From: Achromobacter arsenitoxydans SY8
GTDB lineage: Bacteria; Pseudomonadota; Gammaproteobacteria; Burkholderiales; Burkholderiaceae_B
Direction: 5' to 3'
Length of the DNA stretch: 64,000 nucleotides
Assembly: GCF_000236785.1 (NCBI RefSeq)
Contig: NZ_AGUF01000039.1
Coordinates: forward strand, 37,113-101,112
The stretch's first letter is position 1. The number at the start of each line of letters is the position of its first letter. The notes beneath the pieces are model-generated. The model was not told the DNA's origin, did no database searches, and was given only the letters and a program-made list of their open reading frames with translations. Below are positions 45,029-52,378 of this stretch, one piece after another. Position numbers and translations under genes: made by a program.

Positions 45029-45997
45029 CTAGTTCGCCAGCTTTACCGCGCCACTGTCGATCAGCTCCTTCCATTTGGCGTTGTCGGCCTGAATGAACTT
45101 CAGCAGGTCTTCCCGCGATCCGCCGCCGGCCAACATGCCGGCGTTGTCGACCGCCGCCTTGAACTCCGGCGTCGCGACGGCGGCGCGCAGCGCGGCATTG
45201 ATGGGTTCCAGCTGTTCGCCCGATATCGCGTTGCTGGCCGCGACGGAAAACCACTGGGTCGCGGAGTAGCCCTTGAAGCCCGACTCTTCCACGGTGGGCA
45301 CGCCGGGCAGGCTGTCCAGGCGATAGGGCGTCGTCACCGCGTAGGCCTTCAGGGCGCCGGCCTTGATCTGCGGCATGACTGGTGCGGACCCCAGGATGGC
45401 CAGCGGGATCTGCCCGCCGGCCACGTCCGCCACCGCTTGCCCGCCGCCCTTGTACGGCACATGCACGATGCGGGTGCCGGCGTACTGGTTAAGCAGTTCG
45501 CCCGCCAGATTCTGCGACGTGCCGTTGCCGGAGCTGCCGTAGCTCCAGGCTTCGGGGCGGCGCTTGGCGTCGGCCAGCACGTCCTGCAGGCTGTCTTTGG
45601 CATCGCGGGTCGGGCCGACGATCACCATGGGTCCCTGCGCCATCAGCATCACGGGCGCCAGTTCGCGGCCGATTTCCGGCTGCGGCGTTGGATAGATCAG
45701 CGGGCCCGGCACGGTAAGCAGATAGCCGTCGGCGGCCTTGCTGCGCGCCACCATCTGCAGGGCGATCGCGCCGGAGGCGCCGGGACGGTTTTCCACGATG
45801 ACGTTCAGCCCGGTCCTGCGCGCCAGATCCTGGGCGGCGATGCGCGTCAGCACGTCGGCGGTGCCGCCCGGCACGAAGCCGACCACCCAGGTGATCTGCC
45901 GGGCAGGCCAGTCCGTTTTGTTGTCGGCCGCGCTGGCTGCCGCGGCGGGCAGCGCGACGCTCAACAGCATCGCGCTGCATTGGATAGCGAATTTCAT
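45029..45997 (-). CDS. Bug-family periplasmic solute receptor
   Basis: A 322-residue receptor with a signal peptide of about 23 residues (A-S-A), then WPARQITWVVGFVPGGTADVLTR and VIVENRPGASGAIA, the Bug pocket motifs. It lies 42 bases after a sulfatase gene on the same strand and is probably co-transcribed with it, which hints at uptake of a sulfate ester or its product. No TTT membrane genes are adjacent. Confidence 0.9.
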   Translation of the reverse strand: MKFAIQCSAMLLSVALPAAAASAADNKTDWPARQITWVVGFVPGGTADVLTRIAAQDLARRTGLNVIVENRPGASGAIALQMVARSKAADGYLLTVPGPLIYPTPQPEIGRELAPVMLMAQGPMVIVGPTRDAKDSLQDVLADAKRRPEAWSYGSSGNGTSQNLAGELLNQYAGTRIVHVPYKGGGQAVADVAGGQIPLAILGSAPVMPQIKAGALKAYAVTTPYRLDSLPGVPTVEESGFKGYSATQWFSVAASNAISGEQLEPINAALRAAVATPEFKAAVDNAGMLAGGGSREDLLKFIQADNAKWKELIDSGAVKLAN

Positions 45998-46039
45998 GTT
46001 TTCCCCTTGATTTCTGCTATCGGATGAACCGCGTCGGCG

Positions 46040-47371
46040 TCAACTGGGATCCAGCTTGCCGGGCGGGGTGTTCGGATGTGCGGCGCACGACTGGTTGAAC
46101 GCCTGCACCATTTTCAGAATGGGCCCCAGCACCCAGGTGTTGAAGATGAGGATGTCGCTTTCTTCCTTGGGATCCTGCTTCAGGTTGAACAGGTAGGGCG
46201 ATTCCAGCTTGCCCTTGCCTTCGTTGACCTCGGGCTCCCAGTAGAAATGCAGCTTCCAGTCGCGCCATTTGACCGCCCGCAGATCGTTCTTGATGTAGAA
46301 CAGGAAGCCCTCGCGCAGGGACTTGCCGCTGACGCCCGTGAAGAAATCAGTCTGGTCGATGCCGTCGATGGGGCGGTCCTGCGGAATGTCCGCGCCGCCG
46401 ATGCGCGACAGCGTGGTGTACAGGTCGGTGACGTGGACCATCTCGTTGGACACCTGGCCCGGCTGCACGCGGCCAGGCCAGCGGATGATGAAGGGCACGC
46501 GCAGGCTGCCCTCCATGGCGGTGTGGTACGTGCCGCTCCAGGGCCCGGCGGTGCCCCGGTAGGGCTTGCGGTATTCGGGGCCGTTGTCGCTGCAGAAGAT
46601 GAACACGGTGTCATCGCGCAGGTTCAGGTCGTCCACGGCCTGCACGATCTGGCCGACCCGGTGGTCCATTTCAACCATGGAATCGGCGAAATCGCCCGCG
46701 CCGGTGCGGCCGGCGAAATCGGGGTGGGGCAGGGTCGGGAAGTGCAGATGCACCAGGGGCAGGTACAGGAAGAAGGGGCGGTCGGCCTGGGCGTGCGTGC
46801 GCATGAAGCCGATGGACCTGTCCACCAGTTCGGCGTCGATGCCGCGCCGGGTGTCCAGGTCATAGACCTTGACGTTTTCCGAAGGCGAGCCCGCCTGGCC
46901 CTGCATGATGTGGGGGATGTCCGCCACCGAGGGGTCGAAGCCGATCGACGACGTGAACTGGCTTTCATCGGTGGTGCGCGGAATGCCGTACCACTCGTCG
47001 AAGCCGCGGTCGGAAGGGTAGCGGCCCGGGACGTCGCCCAAGTGCCATTTGCCGTAGTGCGCGGTGGCGTAGCCCTGGCCGGAAAGCTGTTGCGCCAGCG
47101 TGATTTCGTCGCGCGTAAGGCCCTGCGGCAGTCCCGGCGGCACGGATTGCAGGCAGCCGGTCCGGATCGGATGGCGGCCGCTCATCAGCGCCGAGCGCGT
47201 GGGCACGCAGTCGCTTTCCACGTTGAAGTTCTGCAGCAGCAGGCCTTCTCCGGCAAGCCGGTCGATATGCGGGGTGGGCGCGCCGCGAAGGGCGCCGCCG
47301 CCGTAGCAGCCCAGTTCTCCCCATCCCAGATTGTCGGCCACGATCAGGACGATGTTTGGCTTCTTTCCCAT
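46040..47371 (-). CDS. Sulfatase (arylsulfatase family)
   Basis: A 443-residue hydrolase of the alkaline-phosphatase fold. Metal-binding IVLIVADNLGWGELG opens the protein. The formylglycine motif C-x-P-x-R begins at C55 (CVPTRSALMSGRHPIRTG). GKWHLGDVPGRYP and FIFCSDNGPEYR supply further metal ligands. It needs conversion of C55 to formylglycine by a generating enzyme not encoded nearby. No signal peptide is visible, so it is probably cytoplasmic, which is unusual unless the start lies elsewhere. Divergent from a LysR gene and followed by a Bug receptor gene. Confidence 0.9.
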   Translation of the reverse strand: MGKKPNIVLIVADNLGWGELGCYGGGALRGAPTPHIDRLAGEGLLLQNFNVESDCVPTRSALMSGRHPIRTGCLQSVPPGLPQGLTRDEITLAQQLSGQGYATAHYGKWHLGDVPGRYPSDRGFDEWYGIPRTTDESQFTSSIGFDPSVADIPHIMQGQAGSPSENVKVYDLDTRRGIDAELVDRSIGFMRTHAQADRPFFLYLPLVHLHFPTLPHPDFAGRTGAGDFADSMVEMDHRVGQIVQAVDDLNLRDDTVFIFCSDNGPEYRKPYRGTAGPWSGTYHTAMEGSLRVPFIIRWPGRVQPGQVSNEMVHVTDLYTTLSRIGGADIPQDRPIDGIDQTDFFTGVSGKSLREGFLFYIKNDLRAVKWRDWKLHFYWEPEVNEGKGKLESPYLFNLKQDPKEESDILIFNTWVLGPILKMVQAFNQSCAAHPNTPPGKLDPS

Positions 47372-47440
47372 TGTGCTGCGCCTCTACGAATGCTCGGGTT
47401 GATCCCAGGATTCTAGGAGGGCGGGGCGATCGTAATATTC

Positions 47441-47469
47441 CTGAAAGTGAGCAATTGGATGAATTTCAG
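47441..47469. promoter_or_regulatory. Inverted repeat in the LysR/sulfatase gap
   Basis: CTGAAA (47441-47446) and TTTCAG (47464-47469) are inverted with a 17-base spacer immediately before the LysR start codon. It may be the regulator's own binding site; the arms are short, so chance is not excluded. Confidence 0.35.
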
Positions 47470-47471
47470 TT

Positions 47472-48374
47472 ATGAATCTGTCGCTGCGCGATATCGAATA
47501 CTTCCTCGCCGCTGTCGAGCACGGCAACCTGGACCGCGCCGCGGCGTCGTGCGGCGTCAGCCAGCCGGCGCTGTCCAAGTCGCTGCGGCGGCTGGAGGGC
47601 GACACGGGCTTGGGCCTGCTGGACCGCAGCGGCCGCGGGCTGCGTCTGACTTCTGCCGGACTGGTGTTCCTGGAACATGCAAGAAAGCTCTGGGCGGAAT
47701 ACCTGGACGCAGTGCGGCATGCGACGGAATTGCGCGTGGGCCAGGCGGGACTGCTGCGCGTGGGCGTGACGGGCGCGACGGTCGACAGCGTGGCGATGCC
47801 GGCGATGCGCCGCCTGTTGCCGCGGCGCCCGGCATTGCGGGTGCAATTGACGCAGGGTTTGTCGGATGACCTGAATGAGCAGGTCGCCAGCGGCAAGCTG
47901 GACCTGGCGGTGACGCCCATCTATGCCGACGTGCCCCTGACGCTGCACCAGGAACTGATCGTGGACGACAAGCTGTGCGTCGCGGCCAGTCGCCGCCATC
48001 CCCTGGCCGCACGCCGCAAGCTTGCCCTGCGCGATCTGACGGGCCTGCGCTGGATCCTGCCCAAGCCTTCGTCGATCGCGCGCAACGCCCTGGATTCGCG
48101 GTATGCGGACAGTAAGCTCCCGCTGCCGGCCGCCGCGCTGGAAGTAGAGCACTTTTCCAAGGGCACGCTGGAATTGCTGGCGCATTCCGATTTGCTTGCA
48201 CTGCTGCCGCAAAGCGCGCTGGGGAGCAGCGGGGATGTCGTCGCGCTGCCCGTGGCGCTGGGCCGGCCCCTGCCGCGCTCCATTGCGCTGATCTCGCGCC
48301 AGGGCACCACCTGGTCGCCGCTCATGAACGAATTCCGGCGCGCCATCCTGGACTGCGCGGCCGCCATGGCCTGA
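47472..48374 (+). CDS. LysR family transcriptional regulator
   Basis: A 300-residue regulator with an N-terminal winged helix (MNLSLRDIEYFLAAVEHGNL, then GVSQPALSKSLRRLEGDTGL) and an effector-binding domain from about residue 92. It is divergent from the sulfatase-Bug pair with a 100-base gap, the standard LysR layout, so it probably senses a sulfated compound or its product. An inverted repeat (CTGAAA at 47441, TTTCAG at 47464) lies just before its start. Confidence 0.92.
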   Translation: MNLSLRDIEYFLAAVEHGNLDRAAASCGVSQPALSKSLRRLEGDTGLGLLDRSGRGLRLTSAGLVFLEHARKLWAEYLDAVRHATELRVGQAGLLRVGVTGATVDSVAMPAMRRLLPRRPALRVQLTQGLSDDLNEQVASGKLDLAVTPIYADVPLTLHQELIVDDKLCVAASRRHPLAARRKLALRDLTGLRWILPKPSSIARNALDSRYADSKLPLPAAALEVEHFSKGTLELLAHSDLLALLPQSALGSSGDVVALPVALGRPLPRSIALISRQGTTWSPLMNEFRRAILDCAAAMA

Positions 48375-48447
48375 GTCAGCCTGTCCGGCGCGCGCCATCC
48401 GGGCTGTGCCACAATGTGCCGGTTTCATTTCATCAGGAGCGTGGTCC

Positions 48448-48801
48448 ATGGCAAGGACGTCATTGCATGTTGCGGCGGTCGCGGGCGTGATCTCGCTGGC
48501 GGTGCTGGCGGCCTGCGGCAAGAAAGATCCGTATCCGCCCGAAGTCCAGCGCGAGACCTACAGCTCTTGCGTCGCGGGCTTCAAGTCCAAGGTCAAGGCT
48601 ATGCCGGAGGCCGAGGCGAAAGCCGCCAAGTACTGCAATTGCGTGGTGGACGGACTGCAGGAGTCGGTGCCGTACAAGGACTTCAAGGAACTAGATCAGC
48701 AGCTGGCGACCCAGACCTCAACCCCCGACCGGGACAGGCTGAGTAAGGGCGTCATGGACGTGGTCAATGCGTGCCTGAAACGCGAGTTGCCCAAGGGCTG
48801 A
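48448..48801 (+). CDS. Small hypothetical lipoprotein
   Basis: A 117-residue predicted lipoprotein starting at the ATG at 48448 after CAGGAG. The lipobox is LAAC (Cys23). Further cysteines occur in YSSCVAGF, KYCNCVVDG and NACLKREL, so disulfides are likely in the periplasm. I do not recognise the family. It is monocistronic and convergent with the next gene. Confidence 0.75.
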   Translation: MARTSLHVAAVAGVISLAVLAACGKKDPYPPEVQRETYSSCVAGFKSKVKAMPEAEAKAAKYCNCVVDGLQESVPYKDFKELDQQLATQTSTPDRDRLSKGVMDVVNACLKRELPKG

Positions 48802-48818
48802 CGGGCCGCTCAAACGAT

Positions 48819-50105
48819 TCAAGTGCACTGCCAGCGCTGCCCGCTCACCCGGCACGTTGCGCACCAGAAGGTGTAATTGCATCCGCCGCTGCCCCATAGC
48901 CATTCGCCGCCGTCCTCTTGCGGCAGGCCGGAATCGAGCTGCATCGCCAGGCCCATGTCCTGGCCGCAATCGGGGCACGCCGGGTAGTCCGCCGATTGCA
49001 CCCAGCTTGGGGCGCCTCCCACGCGGCTGAGATTCTGGCGGCCATTGGATTCGCCCCAATCCTGCCAGCGCCAGCGCGCTGGCGCCTCGAACAGTGCTAC
49101 GTCGGCTTCCAGCAAAGGGCTCGCGATCTGCTCCGGCGTCAATGGCGCGTCGCGCCGCTGGCCGGGATGCGCTTGGGGCGATCCGTCCGGGCCGTGCCGA
49201 TAGAACAGGGCGCTGTCGGCCTCCCATCCCTGGCAGGACAGGCAGGTGGCAAATTCAATGCCGGTGTCGCTGGCGATGCCGGCAGCAAAGGGATCGGGCA
49301 GCGTCAGCAGCCGGTGCAGGGGCGCGTGGCACAGGCCGCAGACGCTCGCAAGCGCGCCGCCCATGCGCGCATGCGCAACGGGGGCCGCGCCCGCGTCCCA
49401 GGTCGGATGCGCCTTCTGCAGTTCGCGCCGCCATGCCGGCTGTTGCGCCAGCATATGCCGGCGTTGCGCCGCGCTGAAACCGATATGTAGTGGCCGCTCG
49501 CCATGCAGCGCGCGCAGGCCGACGCCATGCGGCGCATAGCCGGCAAGCATCAGCCACGACGCGGCCTCGGGGTCGGCGGCATCGGGGAACATGCGGCGCC
49601 AGGCCTCGTGCACCATCCCGGGCCGGCGCGACCGCAGCAGCGCGATTGCGCGCGCGCGTCCCAGGCTGCCTGCGGAAAGGTCCGGCTCAAGCCGGTTCAG
49701 CCAGTCGTTCAGCGTGGCGTCGTCGACAGCGCGCCACGCGTGGTCGGCAAGATACTCGGGGCCGCCGCGGCCCTCGTGCACGGCCGACAGCAGGCGCTCC
49801 CATTCGGGGGCGAACGCCTCGGGATGCTGCAGGGCGGCCGAATCCAGGATGGCGCTCGCAAGTTCGGAATCCGAGCCTCCCCGCCAGACCGCGGCCACCG
49901 TCGTGCCGTAGGCGTGGTCGTCCATCAGGTCCAGCGCGGCGTCGATGAAAGTGGCGTTCTTCAGCGGCCTGTCCAGGGCCTGTAGCACCAGGTCCGCCAG
50001 CGCTTCGGGCGCTTCCCGCCGCAACTGCAGCGTCTGGGCCATGGGGTCGTTGTTCTTCCAGCCCAGGCGCGCGTAGGCGTCCAGGATATCGGCGGCGTTC
50101 GTCAT
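48819..50105 (-). CDS. Hypothetical protein with DUF1963-like C-terminus
   Basis: A 428-residue soluble protein. The N-terminal half (about 1-200) is made of helical, HEAT-like segments (LLQALDRPLKNATFIDAALDLMDD; DDATLNDWLNRLEPDLSAG). The C-terminal part carries Cys pairs (CGLCHAPLH, CLSCQG, CPDCGQDMG and CATC) and an NLSRVGGAPSWVQSADYPACP segment like the YwqG/DUF1963 family. Probably zinc-binding. Function unknown. It stands alone. Confidence 0.65.
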   Translation of the reverse strand: MTNAADILDAYARLGWKNNDPMAQTLQLRREAPEALADLVLQALDRPLKNATFIDAALDLMDDHAYGTTVAAVWRGGSDSELASAILDSAALQHPEAFAPEWERLLSAVHEGRGGPEYLADHAWRAVDDATLNDWLNRLEPDLSAGSLGRARAIALLRSRRPGMVHEAWRRMFPDAADPEAASWLMLAGYAPHGVGLRALHGERPLHIGFSAAQRRHMLAQQPAWRRELQKAHPTWDAGAAPVAHARMGGALASVCGLCHAPLHRLLTLPDPFAAGIASDTGIEFATCLSCQGWEADSALFYRHGPDGSPQAHPGQRRDAPLTPEQIASPLLEADVALFEAPARWRWQDWGESNGRQNLSRVGGAPSWVQSADYPACPDCGQDMGLAMQLDSGLPQEDGGEWLWGSGGCNYTFWCATCRVSGQRWQCT

Positions 50106-50298
50106 CGGGGGACCAGGATTTTTTCAGCCGCAAGCATATCCGATGGGCGCGCGCGGCAGCCGCGGGCGCCGATAGCTGTCACAGCGGATTTCGAAAACGG
50201 CTCGGGCTGACATGCTGTAACGGATCGTCGTCGCCAGGATAAACCCGCTGCCTAGAATTCAAGGCGTCGGCATATGCCGCAGATAGAAAAGGTACGTT

Positions 50299-50769
50299 GT
50301 GAAAAAACAGTTCATCTCTACGCTCTTGGTTGCCGTGCTTGCGGCGAGCAGCTCCCTGGCTCAGGCTCAGCCCGACAGGGGCCCCGGCGGTCCCGGCGGC
50401 CCCGGCCCGTCCGGCCAGGCGGGCGGACCGGGCAATAGCCCGGGGAAGGGACCGGGGAAGGGACCGGGCAATGGACACAACGGCTCGCCCGACAAATCGC
50501 CGCATGCCGGTCCCGGTCACAGCCAGCAGCGCGGTCCCGATCATGGCCGCGGCATGCCCTCGGGCAGGCCCGATCCCGCGCCGGCGCGTTGGGGCAAGGG
50601 CGACCGCGTGCCCCAGCCCTACCGCGGCCCGCAATACGTGATCGACGATTGGCGCGGCTATCACCTGAAGCAGCCGCCGCGCGGCTATCAGTGGATCGGC
50701 GTGGGCGCGGACTACTTCCTGATCGGCGTGGCCACCGGGGTGGTGCTGGAATCGGTGTTCGGCCGCTGA
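50299..50769 (+). CDS. RcnB family protein
   Basis: A 156-residue exported protein with a GTG start and a signal peptide of about 23 residues (A-Q-A). A low-complexity Gly/Pro/His/Lys linker (about 25-95) precedes the RcnB domain: WGKGDRVPQPYRGPQYVIDD, then RGYHLKQPPRGYQWIGVGADYFLIGVATG. In E. coli RcnB modulates nickel/cobalt efflux in the periplasm. The His residues in the linker may bind metal. The linker is encoded by 12-base repeats (50428-50475). Confidence 0.85.
   Translation: MKKQFISTLLVAVLAASSSLAQAQPDRGPGGPGGPGPSGQAGGPGNSPGKGPGKGPGNGHNGSPDKSPHAGPGHSQQRGPDHGRGMPSGRPDPAPARWGKGDRVPQPYRGPQYVIDDWRGYHLKQPPRGYQWIGVGADYFLIGVATGVVLESVFGR
50428..50475. repeat. 12-bp repeats within the RcnB-like gene
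   Basis: Four 12-base units run from 50428 to 50475: two exact copies of CCGGGGAAGGGA (50440-50451, 50452-50463) flanked by diverged copies beginning CCGGGCAA. Each unit adds four codons of the Gly/Pro/Lys linker, so copy-number change would keep the frame. Confidence 0.65.
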
Positions 50770-50881
50770 ACCTCGTGACCCGGGGCGCCCGCGTCCGCGG
50801 GCGTCCTGGCGAGGGGGGCGGCGATTCCGGCATGGTGTAAATTTCCGGAGAAGTACCCAAATTTTCCTGAAGGACACTCTG

Positions 50882-51235
50882 GTGCCTGAACGTCTCGAGC
50901 CCGCGATCCTGCTTTTCTCCTACGGCACCCTGCAGGACAAGGCCGTGCAAATGGCCAATTTCGGCCGCGAGCTTAACGGCCGGCCGGATGCCATGACGGG
51001 CTATGTCCTGAACTGGGTGGACATCACAGACCCTGCGGTGCTCAAGACCAGCGGCAAGGCGCAGCATCCGATCGTCCACGCCAGCTACGACCCCAAAGAC
51101 GAAGTGCCGGGAACCGTCTTCGAGATCACGCAGAAGGAACTGCAGGCGGCGGACGACTATGAGGTCGCCGACTACAAGCGCGTGTCCGTGCTGCTGAAGT
51201 CCGGCGCTCACGCCTGGGTGTACATCAAGGCGTGA
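50882..51235 (+). CDS. Gamma-glutamylcyclotransferase-like (AIG2/GGCT fold) protein
   Basis: A 117-residue protein with a GTG start after AAGGA. The fold signature FSYGTLQDK lies at about residue 12, followed by GYVLNWVDIT, PGTVFEITQKELQAADDYE and a C-terminal AHAWVYIK. Glu in ELQAADDYE is the usual catalytic acid of the family. It may act on gamma-glutamyl amines or peptides in the cytoplasm. Monocistronic. Confidence 0.88.
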   Translation: MPERLEPAILLFSYGTLQDKAVQMANFGRELNGRPDAMTGYVLNWVDITDPAVLKTSGKAQHPIVHASYDPKDEVPGTVFEITQKELQAADDYEVADYKRVSVLLKSGAHAWVYIKA

Positions 51236-51278
51236 AACGTCTTGCGCGGCGGCAGTGGTTTGCCCACACAAAGATTTC

Positions 51279-51403
51279 GGCGGCGCGCTGCTCGGCTGGC
51301 GGGTGGGCGCTGGGGTGCAGGCCCAAAGCGACGTGTACACCTCGTCGATGCGCCAGGGCGGCTACATGACCATGTCGGCCCGCGTCGGCTACCGCCTTTG
51401 GCG
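51279..51403 (+). pseudogene. Relic of a TonB-dependent siderophore receptor (C-terminal fragment)
   Basis: The frame through 51279-51403 reads GGALLGWRVGAGVQAQSDVY and then RQGGYMTMSARVGYRL. This is the typical penultimate part of ferric-siderophore receptors of the FpvA/FhuE kind (strand W-x-V-G-x-G-V-x-A-Q, then R-Q-G-G-Y-x-x-x-x-A-R-V-G-Y). It has no start, no plug or N-terminal barrel, and after GYRL the reading diverges without the final aromatic residue. It is a leftover of a deleted receptor gene. Confidence 0.65.
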
Positions 51404-51471
51404 GCCTCGAGCGCGTTTCCGCGTCGCCGCAATCGGGCGATCACGACTGCTTGTGCGTCAAGCAGGGCCGG

Positions 51472-52185
51472 CTACTTTTCACGAGAAACCAGAATCTCTA
51501 TTTTCAATACGCTTCGATCTTTGGTGAGGTATTCCGACAGATTGTCGGCTTCCTTATGAGTCATCCCCCCGGAAAGATCGAAATACGGCCCTGAAACAGG
51601 ACTCAAAATTACAGGGTCTATTAGCGTTTTGTTGTCAACGGAAAGTCGTGCAGCCTTGCCAACATGATCCGCCGTGAATGATGCCAAGTCTTTTGCACTG
51701 TCTGCCGTCAAGACAATCCTCATCGAAGGAAGCCCGCTGTGATCATCGAATGATGATTTAGCACTTTCAATGTGAAGCGATAGGGCCTTGTTCTGTGATG
51801 TTTCAGTACCGTGGGGCGAGAGGGACGGGGACGGGACGTCCTCGCAATCGGGAGGCTTACCGAGGATTTCGGTAATCAAGGCTTGAACTCGAACGGCTAT
51901 CTGCGGCAGTGCTGCGCATCGCCCCTGCGCTTTGAAGAAGAATCCAGTAGGCGGGTCATACCCGAAAGCCGTTTTCGAAAAATCGAGTCTCTCATGGCGC
52001 AGATTTTGTATGGCGGAAAACAGCCGTGACGCATCCTCTTCCTTTCCTGTGTCGATGGACAGAAACACACTGTGTCTCGGGCTGGAATCCAGTGCCTGTT
52101 CCTCTTCGCCTTTTACACAGCCAGCCAATGCCACGAGTGTCGCAAACGCAGCAGCGATGCCGATCCTCATCGACCAGTCACCCAT
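51472..52185 (-). CDS. Lipoprotein with SecD P1-head-like domain
   Basis: A 237-residue predicted lipoprotein starting at the ATG at 52185, which has AAGGTGG upstream, with lipobox ALAGC (Cys23). Residues about 165-232 resemble the P1-head subdomain of SecD: VLTADSAKDLASFTADHVGK, LSVDNKTLIDPVI and FDLSGGMTHKEADNLSEYL. In SecD this domain grips exported proteins in the periplasm; here it lacks the membrane part. The gene is clearly more AT-rich than its neighbours and has different codon use, which points to recent acquisition. It lies beside the TonB-receptor relic. Role unknown. Confidence 0.75.
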   Translation of the reverse strand: MGDWSMRIGIAAAFATLVALAGCVKGEEEQALDSSPRHSVFLSIDTGKEEDASRLFSAIQNLRHERLDFSKTAFGYDPPTGFFFKAQGRCAALPQIAVRVQALITEILGKPPDCEDVPSPSLSPHGTETSQNKALSLHIESAKSSFDDHSGLPSMRIVLTADSAKDLASFTADHVGKAARLSVDNKTLIDPVILSPVSGPYFDLSGGMTHKEADNLSEYLTKDRSVLKIEILVSREK

Positions 52186-52378
52186 GTCCACCACCTTTTG
52201 GTTCGGCAAACGGACATCATCACGAATGCCAAACCGACTTGCTATCAGTACCGTCTGATTCAGTCGAAATATTTGTGCGCATCGTTCCTCGTTGCCCACA
52301 CGAGAGGAAGTCGCTACGAAGCACTAATGCGGGGAGGGCCGCGTTCACAACTTCCCGTTGACGGCCTTGCTCCGCCGC

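Noticed and set aside
50786-50803. Hairpin CGCCCGCG/CGCGGGCG after the RcnB-like gene as a terminator
   Set aside because: No T-tract follows on either strand and the loop is only two bases.
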